A stretch of DNA of 64,000 nt from Megaleporinus macrocephalus (GCA_021613375.1 CM038720.1:9115962-9179961), one strand, 5' to 3'. Counted from the first letter of the stretch, positions 1-12,060 are shown. The notes: generated from the sequence alone by a model not told the origin. Made by a program: numbers and translations.

Positions 1-529
1 AATGTTCTTCCGAATCCGAATCGGTCAGCGAGTAGCTTCATCCTCTTTTTTTTTAGTTTCGTTTTGTGCAAATATGACACCATAAAATTCGGATCTTTAC
101 AATTGGTACCAAAGGTAATTCGGACAGGACCGGCAAACACTTCGAAACTACACTCGTCAAAATGCCAATGAAAGAAAATAATAATAATAATAATAATAAA
201 ATTAGAGAACAAAAGGAAAACACAAAGAGAAATATGAAAACAATTCAAAATGCACAAATGATCACAACAAAAGAATTTTTTTTTTGTTTTTTTTCATCAA
301 CTAGCCAACTTAACCAACTAAAGAAGAGAAGATATTAAAATGAGTGAGAGAAATAAAATGCCATATAGAAGAAAAACAAACAAACAAAACAAAAAAGTTA
401 CATGGTTACAATAGGGGTCGGTTTTTATGGTACAGCAGTTGTATTGTTTTCTGAGATGATCTTGACATTTCTTTTGTTCTTCGTCTTCTTCGTGGTGCCA
501 CCCCCACCCCCGTCCCTTTCACCGCTGGG
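1..529. other. AT-rich sequence with (AAT)n, no gene seen
   Basis: This stretch is AT-rich with poly-T and poly-A runs (about 47-55 and 276-294), an (AAT)n tract near 178-199 and (AAAC)-rich sequence near 373-397. I see no coding pattern. It lies downstream of the msi2 stop codon and may be beyond the transcript or in a long 3' UTR. Confidence 0.6.
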
Positions 530-935
530 ATGCTGCAGTGCTTAAAGTCTCATGACATCACCTGTACACGACCAGTTAGAAACTTCGGCCCATCTTCCCA
601 GGACGTCCAGATATACTCTAGTGAGTCAAAACAAGCAGAGGTCAAGTTCGGGGCTGGTTTGGACCGGAACACACCAAAACACCTGAGCTGCTGCTGTCCT
701 CCCTCTGATGAACATCTAAGGTTCTGAGGTTGCATGTTAAGGTTAGAGCCTAAAGGTGTCTTACACTGAGTTGTCAGTTTATTAGGTACCACATAGATGA
801 ACTTTGGAGATTCACAGTTACTGACTGTAGCTCATCTGTTGCTGCACATGGTATCAGCCCCCCCCCCCACCTTCTACTGTGTCTAGTAATTAAGACTTGT
901 GTGTTCTGTGAAGCTAAATAAATGAAGGGTGGGCT
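530..935. other. Unassigned sequence downstream of msi2
   Basis: No gene recognised. Short ORFs overlap on both strands with no family signature. The block has a 12-C run near 858-869 and a TTTATTAGGTACC-like stretch near 778-790 that resembles the end of the foldback repeat at 6310-6985, so part of it is probably an old mobile-element remnant. Confidence 0.4.
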
Positions 936-1039
936 CTGATGTTTGCACAGGACTGGTCAGCGAGTACTGACGCCCTCCACAGGAAGGGACAGATCAGGCT
1001 GCACTTTCTGAGGAGGCTTGGGTCTGCCGAAAACTCCTA
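936..1039 (+). pseudogene. Non-LTR retrotransposon fragment (reverse transcriptase C-terminal region)
   Basis: The plus frame reads DWSASTDALHRKGQIRLHF followed by LRRLGSAENS. This resembles the stretch downstream of the reverse transcriptase core in fish LINEs, typically W..N..ALYKKGQSRLYFLRRL. Only about 30 codons survive, and the frame then runs directly into the 37-bp minisatellite. It is a fossil fragment. The match is recalled from family consensus rather than searched. Confidence 0.6.
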
Positions 1040-2325
1040 CTGTTATACTCCGGACCCCTATATCAACTTTCAGACACTGTTATATTCCGGACCCCTATAT
1101 CAGTTATCAGACACTGTTATACTCCGGACCACTATATCAGTCATCAGACACTGTTATACTCCGGACCACTATATCAGTCATCAGACACTGTTATACTCCA
1201 GACCTCTATATCAGCTTCCAGACACTGTTATACTCCAGACCTCTATATCAGTTATCAGACACTGTTATACTCCAGACCTCTATATCAGCTATCAGACACT
1301 GTTATACTCCAGACCTCTATATCAGTTATCAGACACTGTTATACTCTGGACCACTATATCAGTTATCAGACACTGTTATACTCCAGACCCCTATATCAGT
1401 TATCAGACACTGTTATACTCCAGACCCCTATATCAGCTATCAGACACTCTTATACTCCGGACCCCTATATCAGCTATCAGACACTGTAATACTCCAGACC
1501 CCTATATCAGCTATCAGACACTGTTATACTCCGGACCCCTATATCAGCTATTAGACACTGTTATACTCCGGACCTCTATATCAGCTATCAGACACTGTTA
1601 TACTCCAGACCTCTATATCAGCTATCAGACACTGTAATACTCCAGACCCCTATATCAGCTATCAGACACTGTTATACTCCGGACCCCTATATCAGCTATC
1701 AGACACTGTTATACTCCGGACCTCTATATCAGCTATCAGACACTGTTATACTCTGGACCTCTATATCAGTTATCAGACACTGTTATACTCTGGACCTCTA
1801 TATCAGTTATCAGACACTGTTATACATCAGACCTCTATATCAGCTACCAGACACTGTTATACTCTGGACCTCTATATCAGTTATCAGACACTGTTATACT
1901 CCAGAACTCTATATCAGCTATCAGACACTGTTATACTCTGGACCCTATATCAGTTATCAGACACTGTTATACTCCAGACCTCTATATCAGCTATCAGACA
2001 CTGTTATATTCTGGACCACTATATCAGCTATCAGACACTGTTATACTCCAGACCTCTATATCAGCTATCAGACACTGTTATACTCCAGACCTCTATATCA
2101 GCTACCAGACACTGTTATACTCTGGACCTCTATATCAGCTATCAGACACTGTTATACTCTGGACCTCTATATCAGCTATCAGACACTGTTATACTCCAGA
2201 CCTCTATATCATCTATCAGACACTGTTATACTCCAGACCCCTATATCAGCTATCAAACACTGTTATACTCTGGACCCCTATATCAGCTGTCAGGCGCTGT
2301 TATACTCTGGACCCCTATATCAGTC
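1040..2325. repeat. 37-bp minisatellite array, about 35 copies
   Basis: A 37-bp unit built around GTTATACTCC-GGACCCCTATATCAG-CTATCAGACACT is repeated head to tail. For example, the motif ACACTG recurs at 1111 and 1148. Units differ at a few positions (cagacctc/ggacccc/ggaccac; gctatc/gttatc). Because 37 is not a multiple of 3, the array stays open in more than one frame and translates as a 37-residue periodic peptide. These long ORFs are a by-product of the repeat and are not a gene. Confidence 0.95.
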
Positions 2326-2446
2326 ATCAGTTGTCAGATTGTATCGTATTATATATTTATTTCAGATGTATCTGTATAACTGTATGTTATATATATTATA
2401 CTATATTATTATACTATGTCCATTATATTATACACCATGTATACAG

Positions 2447-2518
<72 letters not shown>
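2447..2518. repeat. (TCTA)18 microsatellite
   Basis: An uninterrupted TCTA tetranucleotide tract of about 72 bp, preceded by AT-rich DNA (2326-2446). Likely length-polymorphic. Confidence 0.97.
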
Positions 2519-3484
2519 ATAAAATAGCAGATGAGTGTAACTATAAAATAAGTGTGGCTAACCAACTGGTGACTAGAATTAATGCAGTGTGGACTAAAAC
2601 TGGATCCTCATCTTTTCTTGACTGTGACATTTAAAACATTTGTTTAAGGACATACTTAGAAATTACCACATGCCCAGAAAAATCAAATAGATTAGAAACT
2701 GCAGTGCCAAATGGAATCAGTGATGGAAATTTGAACAGAATAGTCTTTACACTACATGCTGAAGGAGGGGCTGTGTTCTATAACCATCCTCTGTTAGAAC
2801 CCAGTGGACAGAGGAGAGGTTGCTGTAGCTCAGGCCTTCTGGTGCAGGGGTAGATGTAAGGACACAGCATTCCCAAGCAATGGTTGCGAGTGCACACATC
2901 ATTCCTTAAACACTGTTGCTTTCTCACACGTTTTCATATAACAGACGAGCCAGCTCTCGACATTGTTTGGATAGTTAGATCTCTCATTATTTGGGGTAGT
3001 CAGCCTAAGTCAGTCTAAATCTTACTGGGATTTTATTTCTCCTATTTGTTGTAAGGCACTAGACTCCCAGCCTCTCTCTCTCTCTGGTAACTGGTCTACA
3101 GGCATTAGAAAAGTGTGCCGCACTGAGGCAGAAGTAATACAAGAAGACGAGTGGGCAGAGTACTGGGAGCTGAGACTGGGATCCGACTTGACGTTCCACA
3201 GATTTGAATGTCTTGGAGTCGACGAGTGTGAGAGCTAAGCGGCACAGTACTGGGGGAGCTGGTGGAGTCAGGCGTAGGCCATACATACCTCTGAGGTGGA
3301 GCGACAGGATTAACAGGGGATTTTCTCCCCCCTCTGTCAATAATCGATTGGTGATTTTTGGGAATTTATGTTTTTGAAACACCTGTATCCTCCTGAGACC
3401 CTGCGTCCTCATGTGGACATTACATTGCTACTTCTCTGCACCATGATACTTAATCCTTTAAAACACTGCCCGTACTATTTAGTA
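2519..3484. other. Unique-looking sequence without recognisable features
   Basis: Mixed-composition sequence with no repeat family I recognise. A 117-codon minus-strand ORF (3059-3412) has no domain-like content and begins in ordinary sequence; I do not call it a gene. Confidence 0.5.
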
Positions 3485-3492
3485 GTCACATG

Positions 3493-4710
3493 CAGAGGTG
3501 TCAAGTAATGAAGTACAAATACTTAATTTCCTTACTTAAGTAGAGATTTTGGTTATTTATACTTTACTGTAGTAATTATTTTTCAGCTGATTTTTACTTC
3601 TACTCCTTACATTTACACTCCATTATCAGTACTTTCTACTCCTTACATTTAGACTCCATTATCAGTACTTTCTACCCCTTACATTTACACTCCATTATCA
3701 GTACTTTCCACTCCTTACATTTACACTCCATTATCAGTACTTTCCACTCCTTACATTTACACTCCATTATCAGTACTTTCTACTCCTTACATTTACACTC
3801 CATTATCAGTACTTTCTACTCCTTACATTTACACTCCATTATCAGTACTTTCTACTCCTTACATTTACACTCCATTATCAGTACTTTCTACTCCTTATAT
3901 TTACACTCCATTATCAGTACTTTCTACTCCTTACATTTACACTACATTATCAGTACTTTCTACTCCTTACATTTACACTCCATTATCAGTACTTTCTACT
4001 CCTTACATTTACACTCCATTATCAGTACTTTCTACTCCTTACATTTACACATTATCAGTACTTTCTACTCTTTACCTTTACACTCCATTATCAGTACTTT
4101 CTACTCCTTACATTTACACTCCATTATCAGTACTTTCTACTCCTTACATTTTAAATATAGTCTCGTTACTCCAATGATATTTCAGTTTGTTTTCATTCAT
4201 GTACATTTACATTCCAGTAAAGATTACTGATAACATGCCGTTTGTAGTTTGACTTTTTGTACCATTACAATACTTATAGACAACTAGTCATCATATCTTC
4301 TGCTCTATGAATCACATGTTAATGTTCAGTAGTAACAGATATGCTTCTTTAATATATTTACATTGTACTAAACTACATTCATGTTCAATGGGCGTATATG
4401 CGGCTGAAACAGGAAGCCTAGCGCATCCCAAATTTATCAACATTAACATTTTAATATAACATTATAGTCATCATGGCTTTTAGAAGAATGTTTTTTGGGG
4501 AGGTGGGCTAGTGCACTATAGACCCTTGTGGTGCGGCCTAAGCTTTTGTCTTTAATAGCATTTTTTACTTTTATACTTTAAGTAGTTCTGAAAGCAGTAC
4601 TTTTACACTTTTACTGGAGTAAAACGCTTTAGTTAATACTTCCACAGAAGTATTTTTAAACCATAGTACTTCTACCTGAGTAATGAATGTGAATATTTTT
4701 GACACCTTTG
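3493..4710. mobile_element. Complete non-autonomous hAT element with internal minisatellite
   Basis: The element begins CAGAGGTGTCAA and ends with the near-inverse TTGACACCTTTG (11 of 12 matching). It is flanked by an identical 8-bp direct repeat GTCACATG (3485-3492 and 4711-4718). Short TIRs with an 8-bp target-site duplication are the hallmark of the hAT superfamily. The subterminal sequence is rich in ACTTTTACT/AGTAAAAGT motifs on both sides. There is no transposase ORF, so any mobilisation would need an enzyme in trans. The centre is occupied by a 36-bp tandem array (3601-4150). Confidence 0.92.
3601..4150. repeat. 36-bp minisatellite inside the hAT element, about 15 copies
   Basis: The unit TACTCCTTACATTTACACTC plus CATTATCAGTACTTTC is repeated head to tail with little divergence. 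One unit (near 4045-4060) has a short deletion. It is confined within the 3493-4710 transposon, so it probably expanded from the element's own subterminal repeats. Confidence 0.95.
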
Positions 4711-4718
4711 GTCACATG

Positions 4719-6309
4719 ACAACAGTACAATCAATTGATTGAAAAGAAGATGGCAGAAATCCTAGTCAAAAGATTCTACAGCCAGTCCAGACAGAAACAT
4801 GGGCCAGGTAAGAATTCTCATTGAATTTTATGTTTGAAACCAGTTAATTTATGTACAATTACATCTCTAGCTTCATATGGCATTCATTTATGACACATTT
4901 TAGCAATAATAAGAAGCTACAACATCCGTAAAATGAAGAACTCATTTGAGGACATTGGGACTGTATTATGTCATTGGTTGTGCTTCATTTTTAAGTACAG
5001 GAAGAGATTCAAAGCTATAAACAGAACAATTGCTCAGTGAAATGGTGGATAATTTCAACACTGACATCTTTGTGCATTCTTAGTTTCACATTTTTTATTT
5101 ACTTGTGCTTTGATTTGACTTTATCATACTTTATACCTCTACTTTGCAGCATTTCAGAGGCAAATATTGTAAAAAAACATTTACTTGTCACCTACTTACT
5201 TATAACTTAAGCAATAACAATATTTGCACTATTGTTATATAGCCATGTTTACACATTTGTTTTTGTATCCTCATGTTTACAATTGGAAATAAACAGTTTA
5301 GTACTTTGTTAGCCAATTGTTTCTTTATTTTATCACACAATACCATTGACCTACTGTCCTCATAAGAGGACATTGTATTTTTGCAATAACGACTCCCTGT
5401 ATAAAGACTAAGTTTAGTTTTTATACAGTCCTACTAATCCCACACAACTAGGAGAAAATAAAAATATACACCAAGCAAAAGTCTCAGGAGGGTATAGGTG
5501 GCTCTTTGTATAACAGTAGTGTTTTTTTTAAAATATATTTAATATGCAATGCAAGCACTGTGTCCTTTTCAGTGAGCTGTCAATGTTACAGCACAGAGTA
5601 AAAAAAAAATATGGTGAAACCTGTTTGACTAAAACGCAGTGATGTTATTTCAGCGACAACAGTATCATGCAAGGCTCCAGACTCAAGGCCGTTTTTTGTG
5701 CAATTTATTCAGACTAAATTCTAAATCTGATTCAATTCTTTGTATAGCTGACATATACACACCGAACGTGACTTTCCGAATGTTTTTTTTAAACATCAAT
5801 GATGCCAATTTGGTTCCAGGGCACAAAAATTAGATTTTTCTTGTGTTATAGGAGTATTATATGGCTGTACTTTCATTGTGATTAGTTTGATTGGCTGTTT
5901 ACTAGCTATGTCTAATGCCCACTATAAAGCACAGTGGTTCTGAAGAGCTGCAGCATTGCATAATTAATATATGATCATTTTAATTCAATTTACATTGATT
6001 TGTTTTTGCATACAGATGTGCTCATACACATGAATGCATTTCTAGCCACAGTGCTTGTATTCACTGTGTACCTGAGTGTATGCGTATTGCTACCTGACAC
6101 ATGTCATTTCTGAAGATTGGGTCGTACAGAAACTCGTAAACAAAGCAGTTTAATATTTTGGGCAATTGATTTTCACTCTGAATGTTTTTTCAGGCGAGTT
6201 CTGAGACGGTTCTGAATTAGTTTGGAGTCTGGAAACCTGATACTGTGTGTGTTATGGTTACTGAATATCAGAACATGTCTGCATATGATTAACAGCATAA
6301 TTATATACA
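4719..6309. other. AT-rich downstream or 3' UTR sequence
   Basis: No gene or repeat family recognised. Read on the minus strand there are several AATAAA hexamers (TTTATT on the plus strand, for example 5324-5329 and 5704-5709) that could serve msi2 polyadenylation, but the sequence alone does not single one out. Composition is strongly AT-rich with T and A homopolymers. Confidence 0.4.
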
Positions 6310-6985
6310 CCCACTAGTCATTTCCTCCTTGTATCTCCACCCACTGTCCATTGTATCAGCTCCACAAACCATGTAGGAGCACTTTGTAGTCCATCTGATT
6401 GTTATCCCACTTGCAACCTGTTCTTTAATGGTCGGGACCCCCACAGGACCACCACAGAGCAGATACTTTGTAGGTATTTGATCATTCTCCGCACTGCATT
6501 GACACTGACATGATGGTGGTGGTGTGTTAGTGTGTGTTGTGCCAGTGTCAGTGGATCTGCAGATGTTTATACACTGTGTCCACTCACCATATTAACTCCA
6601 TTGGACACTCCTACCTTGCTTGCTGGTCCACCTTGTACATGTAAAGTCAGAGACGTCAACCTCTGACCTTCACGCTGTCAGCAGTTTGGGTTGGTGGACT
6701 ATTCTCAGTCCAGCAGCACTGCTTTGTCTGATCCACTCACACCAGCACAACAAACACTGACACACCACCACCATGTCAGTGTTACTGTAGTGCTTAGGAA
6801 TGATCCACCACTCAAATAATACTAATACCTGCTCTGTGGTGGTCCTCTGGAGGTCCTGATCATTAAAGAGGAGCCTAAACAAAGTATACAGAGAATCAGA
6901 TGAACTACAGTCTGTAAGTGTAGCTCCTATATGCTCAGTGGAGCTGATACAGTGGACAGAGGAAGAGGTGTACCTAATAAAGTGG
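6310..6985. mobile_element. Foldback (long inverted-repeat) element
   Basis: The left arm (about 6340-6545) and right arm (about 6720-6960) are imperfect inverse copies. Matching pairs include GTATCAGCTCCAC/GTGGAGCTGATAC, GTCCATCTGATT/AATCAGATGAACTAC, ACCACCACAGAGCAG/CTGCTCTGTGGTGGT and TGGTGGTGGTGTGT/ACACACCACCACCA. The right outer edge carries GTACACCTC-type sequence next to an AATAAAGTGGC motif. There is no ORF of transposase type; the ORFs here are incidental. The layout fits a foldback MITE. It lies about 0.5 kb downstream of the msi2 stop, so if it is in the 3' UTR it would form a strong hairpin in the mRNA. Confidence 0.75.
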
Positions 6986-7458
6986 CAGAAGGGTGTAGAC
7001 AGATTGATTGCATATGCAGACCAGCCAATGAAAGAAGACAACGCAGAGAAGTGACTTCAAAGAAGGAACGTAAAGGAGAGAGCAACAGTGTTGTGTTGTG
7101 TAAGCTCACAAAGTGGAATAAACTCTCTACTTGCTTCAAGCTATGAACAAATGAAGTGCATGAGATTGCAAATGAAAGGTTTGGCATATATGGGTGACGA
7201 ACAAAGGCACGGAGAGAAAGATTTGCAGGTTGAAGAGAACGACTGCTTTTTGCCATTTCATGCATTTCACTGTCAGCCTAGCGTTCGTGCTGAAAGATAT
7301 GGGCCAGTAGTTCCATAAATGTGAGAACAGGTGGAGGAGAGATTAAGGATGAAATAAGTCCATAAAGACAGACATAGAGATGGATGGAAAGGACCATTGA
7401 GCAATATAAAGGAAACATAATACCTCCACTGAGATGGCAACCGACCACCTGTTAGGTT
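6986..7458 (-). other. msi2: Proximal 3' UTR of msi2 (predicted)
   Basis: This sequence directly follows the msi2 stop codon on the minus strand and should be transcribed as 3' UTR. The first ~120 nt (7458-7340) are complex, non-repetitive sequence. The true 3' end is undetermined. ORFs here are overlapping and lack any family signature. Confidence 0.6.
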
Positions 7459-7500
7459 TCAATGGTATCCATTTGTAAAAGCTGTCGCAATCAAGGGGCC
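7459..7500 (-). CDS. msi2: msi2 terminal coding exon (last 13 codons and stop)
   Basis: Read on the minus strand after the acceptor ...CTTTTAG (complement of 7501-7507), the exon encodes GPLIATAFTNGYH and TGA (stop at 7459-7461). This 13-residue tail is the invariant C-terminus of vertebrate Musashi-1 and Musashi-2 as I know it. It starts at a codon boundary (phase 0), matching the preceding exon, which ends on a full GCT codon at 17115. The sequence is too short for ordinary ORF calling. A different frame over the same bases is open for 83 codons but is only a shadow. The 3' UTR follows directly. Confidence 0.96.
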   Translation of the reverse strand, partial: GPLIATAFTNGYH

Positions 7501-7909
7501 CTAAAAGTATAGAGTTAGTGTGTCTGTTAGTAGGCGTCTGCTGGAGAAGAGAAAAGTGAGTACATTTTGATCCACAGGATGGTTCTGTCAACAATCAGCA
7601 TGAATAAGAAGTCATGAGTAGTACATCACAAACACTGATCTGATGTTTACAGTGTATTTAAATAGAACAAAAAGGAAATTTAATTAACTTCATTTGTGCT
7701 TTTCTAGAAGCAAATTCACAATAAGTATTAGTCTGGGACATAAACCTTTACATATATATCCTTTAGGCTGGAAGCAGCTGATAGATAAATGCATTAAGAG
7801 GAAGCTACAGAACACTGGGGAAAGTTAAAAGCAGGAATATAAGACAAAGAATTGATATGAACATGTTTTTGTAAGTAATATGTCACACAAAAATCCTAAA
7901 ATCGCTATT

Positions 7910-8003
7910 TTGAAGCATTTTTAATTGTCCATGAAATTCACACACAATGTAAACGGCAGCTGCTGTGTTTAAATGATGTAAAAAACGTTTCACTGGACAA
8001 CGA
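7910..8003 (-). mobile_element. Fragment of the 248-bp TA-flanked MITE
   Basis: It shares the series TTGTCCATGAAATT, ACACAATGTAAACGGC, TTTAAATGATGTA and the end TTTCACTGGACAACGA with complete copies at 37609-37855 and 42775-43023. Only one half of the element remains. I assign the family by comparison within this window. Confidence 0.7.
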
Positions 8004-8862
8004 TTTGCAAAGTGTGGACCACTAAGGCAGGGCAAGGATGGGGAACTCTGAGAAATTTGAGTTCTGGGTGGCTTGGGCTGCTGGGTTTTTGAAGCCAGGC
8101 CCCCACCTTGCCAAGCGAAGAGTAAGAATTTGGAAGAGAAGAGAGGAGAAGAGGAGCTGGGGAGGTGATGGGGTGTGAATTTGGAGGATTGGTTTATATA
8201 GAGCGTGTAATGATGGAGAGGAGGAGTTTGGGCGTGCTCCTTCTCCCGAACTTCAGTTATTTCATAACTTCATTAAGAATAAAAATGGCCAAAAATGGGG
8301 ATACATCCTCTTTTGGACAGCAACGATGTCCTTTTAGCCGTGCTAACTGGTCCCCTTTGCGTATATCATGATGTTTGACTTTCTGACCAGACCCGTTGGC
8401 CTGCATCCACTGTTTTATTCAGAGCTGATTAGGATTTTTAGGTAAGACCTTCCTTCTAGCGAAGCTTTATCGCTTTATTTAAGTTCTGCCAGGAAGACTC
8501 CAAGGCTACACCACTCTCTCATCCTTTACTCCAACCAATCGCAGGCTGCCACCTGTCTTTAAAAGGGGTGCGTCTGAAATCGTGTACTTCCATACTGAAC
8601 AGTACGCTAAAGCAGTGCGCGAGAGTGACTAGGGTGTCCGAATACATAGTGCTAGTCGAGCAGTTCGTGAAAAGCCCCCGGATGATGCACTGCACCGGCA
8701 GACATTTTTAAATATGCAGCCCCAGCACACTGTCCTATCCCAGGATTCCATCAGTGGCGGAGGAATTCAAAGCGCTACGACGGCTGTGTGTACGTAGCTA
8801 CGGCTAGTGAACCGCCGCTACAGGAGTTAGCGCTGCTTCTGAGGTAAACAATGATTAAATTC

Positions 8863-9677
8863 TAGAGATGGATTGATCAGTGTTTTTGAGACCGATTCCG
8901 ATCGCTGTTCACCTTTCAGCGCGATTGGCCGATACCGTTCGAGGGTGGGGTATACGCCACGGCGGGGCTACATGTAGTTATTAGCGCAAGCAAGTCATAA
9001 AACATGGTCTAAACTGGTTTATTACCAATTTTAACGAGTTCATGTGAAACAGCATAATATATTTAACTAAATTAGCAGAAAATAAACAAAGTAAATCAAA
9101 CAAATATCACCAAAACTGTAATTATTACATTTAGACCCTTAATTTAAAACTAAATAGCTAATTAAATAAATGCAGTAAAAACTGCAGTCATTAAACACAG
9201 ACTCTGTTATTTTAAACTAAATCTGTAATCATTAAATGTAGGTCCTGAATTGTTGTCTGTTCGTACCGGTCAGATCTGGTCTGTAGGTGTTCTGGGTTGT
9301 TTGTTTTGTGTTAGCTGTGCATGCTAGCTCTGCTGTTTTCAGCCGTGTGGTGTTCTCTTAAAAGCCGTATCAGATTGATAGTGTTAAATGTCTTTGTCTT
9401 GGTTCCCCCACTAGACAGACAGCACATGCCTTGAATGCCACAAACTGTTCTCGCAAGGTGCGCAGCTTTAGTGAAGTTTATCGAAAATGAAAGGGTATGT
9501 ATTTCCACCTAGAGGTTAAAATAGGAATTGCAGGAACCTGACCAAAGATAATTTTCACGGACTCGACCGGCTCTTGGGATCGGCTACACTGGAGAAATAT
9601 CGGGCGATCACCGATCACATATTTTGATTAAAAATCGTCCGATACCGATACACAGCCGATCGATCTTTCCTTCTCTA
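8863..9677 (+). mobile_element. Non-autonomous hAT element, family GAGATGG, complete copy
   Basis: The element starts TAGAGATGGATTGATCAG and ends GATCTTTCCTTCTCTA. It is flanked by an exact 8-bp duplication TTAAATTC (8855-8862 and 9678-9685). Both subterminal regions are packed with CGATC/CCGATACCG motifs, possibly transposase-binding repeats. It is about 815 bp with no transposase ORF. A second complete copy lies at 32169-33039 and a truncated inverted one at 53853-54240. The 8-bp duplication supports hAT. Confidence 0.9.
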
Positions 9678-10479
9678 TTAAATTCCTCTTGAGAGCTTGA
9701 CACCGTGTGAGTACATATTCAGACATACACGCAGATCAGTGTCGCAAACAGTCTCTAAACCCGTCAATACACGGGGGTTTTATATGAATAGGGGTGGTGG
9801 TCTGACGTCTTGAGTCACAGGACTATGGTAAGATGGCGGATGTAGTTAGTCCAAGGTTGCGTGGATACCAAACACTCGCACATTGAAAGAGTGCTCCAGC
9901 TCCAACTGAGCTATGTACTGTTCAAGTACGAGATTTCAGACTCACGGAAGGATTCAACTCATGCTCTTTCTCTGCTGCCTTCAGGTGCTGATGTCCTTAC
10001 ATGCCCCACCACCACCAGTTGAGTCCCAGTCCTGCCATCCTGGGAGGCGGCTTCACCCCTGCTGTCCAGATCCAGCAGGATCTGCGAGGGTCTTCACGCT
10101 TAGGAACCTGGACCTAGGACTGGGCTTACACCAAAGACCATTTCTTCATCTTCTACAATAACTAACCTTCTAACTGTACACCTTATCGAAGATTAAACCT
10201 TGTTTTACATTCCTCTACTCCTGGAGTCTTTCTGGCAGACCTTCAACATTCGGCATCGTTTCTAAGGAACGCCGGCGGTTATGGCACTCGAGCGTCCCTT
10301 GCTCGTTCTTGTCCGGCGTGCTAGGTATGAAGTAGCTTTCAATCAGGCCACCGGGAGCGCTATTAAAACCGATTCCAAACACGTGCCTGCGCCACTTCAA
10401 CCCCTCCAAGAAGAAAGAGCACGAAAACCGAGGAGACGTCCACCCTCGTCTTCTCGCTCTCACTCGAGCTGATCAATCT

Positions 10480-12060
10480 CCCTCCTCCATATGCAAATCC
10501 TCACCGCTGTCTGATTTTCTGATTGCGTCGGTGAGGCGAACCGCCCACGCTTCAGATTTAGGGGGCAAAAAACGGCAAACTGTCAACACGTCTTTCTTAA
10601 AAACACTGCCTCTTATCGGGCCTGTCATCAGCCCATTGTGCTCGTGAGCGACGCGCCTCGGAAAGACATCCCAAGTTTAATCCATATGAATAAATCAAAG
10701 TCTGCTACGGCGGGGCGCTCCGGGGCCCTCTAATCAAGCAGACTTGGAGGAAAGATTTTCGCTTCATACTCCCACTAACATTTGTCTCAGTGGAGTACAA
10801 GAGCCTTTATCGTTTAACTTCATTCGGGCTGCATGTTCGCGACAGCGGTGCTCCGGCGCGGGCCTGGAAGGCTGCCGCGCCGCCGCTTCCCAGCCCCCCC
10901 GCCCTCCTCGTCCCCCGTCTAACGCAGCTGATTCATCTAGTCGGCTAATTACCAAGCCGCCCTTCGCGGGCTGAGTTAGGTGCGCGAGAGCGGGGAAAGC
11001 GCTAAACTCTGCAGTGACGTGGCCCTCCAGGGCCAGATATGAGTAACACTAATAAAGGGTAATAAAGCAGGGGGGTTTGCGGCGCCCACGGTTCCGCGGC
11101 GTGGCTAATTGTTGACACGTGTCGCCGGAGTAAACGGAGAGGAGCGCTTTGCGTTCCGCGTCATTTCCCGTGTTAATGCGCCGCTCCGAGACATTATCTG
11201 CCCGAGCGCCGGACTCCTCGGAAGCATCCAGGCTCGGGGGCCCAGCCTCGGTTACTCTCCCATCACCCCGAGAGGAACTAACTCAACCTGAAACCGCACC
11301 ACTCCGCATTAATCTCTCATCGGCGGGCAAATTTGCGTCCAGATGCGTCCCCGTTAACGCGGGCGCTCGTAAATAAAGCTAGGGGTGCGTGGCGGCGCTC
11401 ATTTCCATTCGGAGGCGCCGCAGATGTCGGAGCGCGAGTCGTCGTCTGCTCTCTTGAGGTTTTTTAACCACCGGCTAACTTTCTCACCTTGAATAAAAGC
11501 GTGCTGAAGAACAGTCCGCGCGGCGTTTCCAGCCTAGACGCGAAGCGCTCGGCGGAGCGAGGATAATTACGTGATGACTGTATTATAAGTGGCTTTTGTT
11601 CGGCGAACACAAAGCGGTCGACAAAGAGGCTGTTCGGTTCACAAAGGCAATAAGGGTCGGGGGGGCGGTGAGCGGGAGGGAAGAGAAGGGGCCCAGGCTC
11701 ACTGTGGCCCGGCACACACCTTGTCATTAAGCACATCTCCGCCGCGGAGCTGGTTAAGAGATGTATTTGCGCGAGAACGAGCGTGCGAATAATTGAATTT
11801 CAATTTGGCACTTCATTACGAATGCCTCCTTTCTTTTCCCAAATTGAGAGCCGCCGCGATGCCGAAACGCGACCTGACATCTGTGACATTCAGAGACGGA
11901 ATCTGCGCTCCGCCAGCAAAAAGCCAATTAAAGCAACTTTTGTGCCGCGCCATGCTTTTGTTTGGATATGGTGTCAAAAGCATCTGCTTGTTACGGGGAC
12001 ATTTGAATTTGACTATTTGCTCATTTCCAATCATACCAGTCTGTTTTTTACTGACGCCAA
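10480..12060. other. Complex repeat-free intronic block, candidate conserved non-coding region
   Basis: This stretch differs from its AT-rich, repeat-laden surroundings. It has mixed GC content, contains no tandem repeat, and has TAAT-core sites (for example CTCTAATCAAG near 10729 and GCTAATTACC near 10942) and a complex stretch at 11785-12060. Overlapping ORFs on both strands carry no domain signature and no consistent splice context, so I do not call coding sequence. Conservation is an inference from texture only. Confidence 0.35.

Noticed and set aside
939..1637. 232-codon ORF with a 37-residue period
   Set aside because: After about 30 LINE-like codons it is only the 37-bp minisatellite; overlapping frames are equally open.
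7343..7594. 83-codon minus-strand ORF over the msi2 terminal exon
   Set aside because: It is a shifted frame (…LLGPLDCDSF…) across the acceptor; the real reading is GPLIATAFTNGYH-stop.
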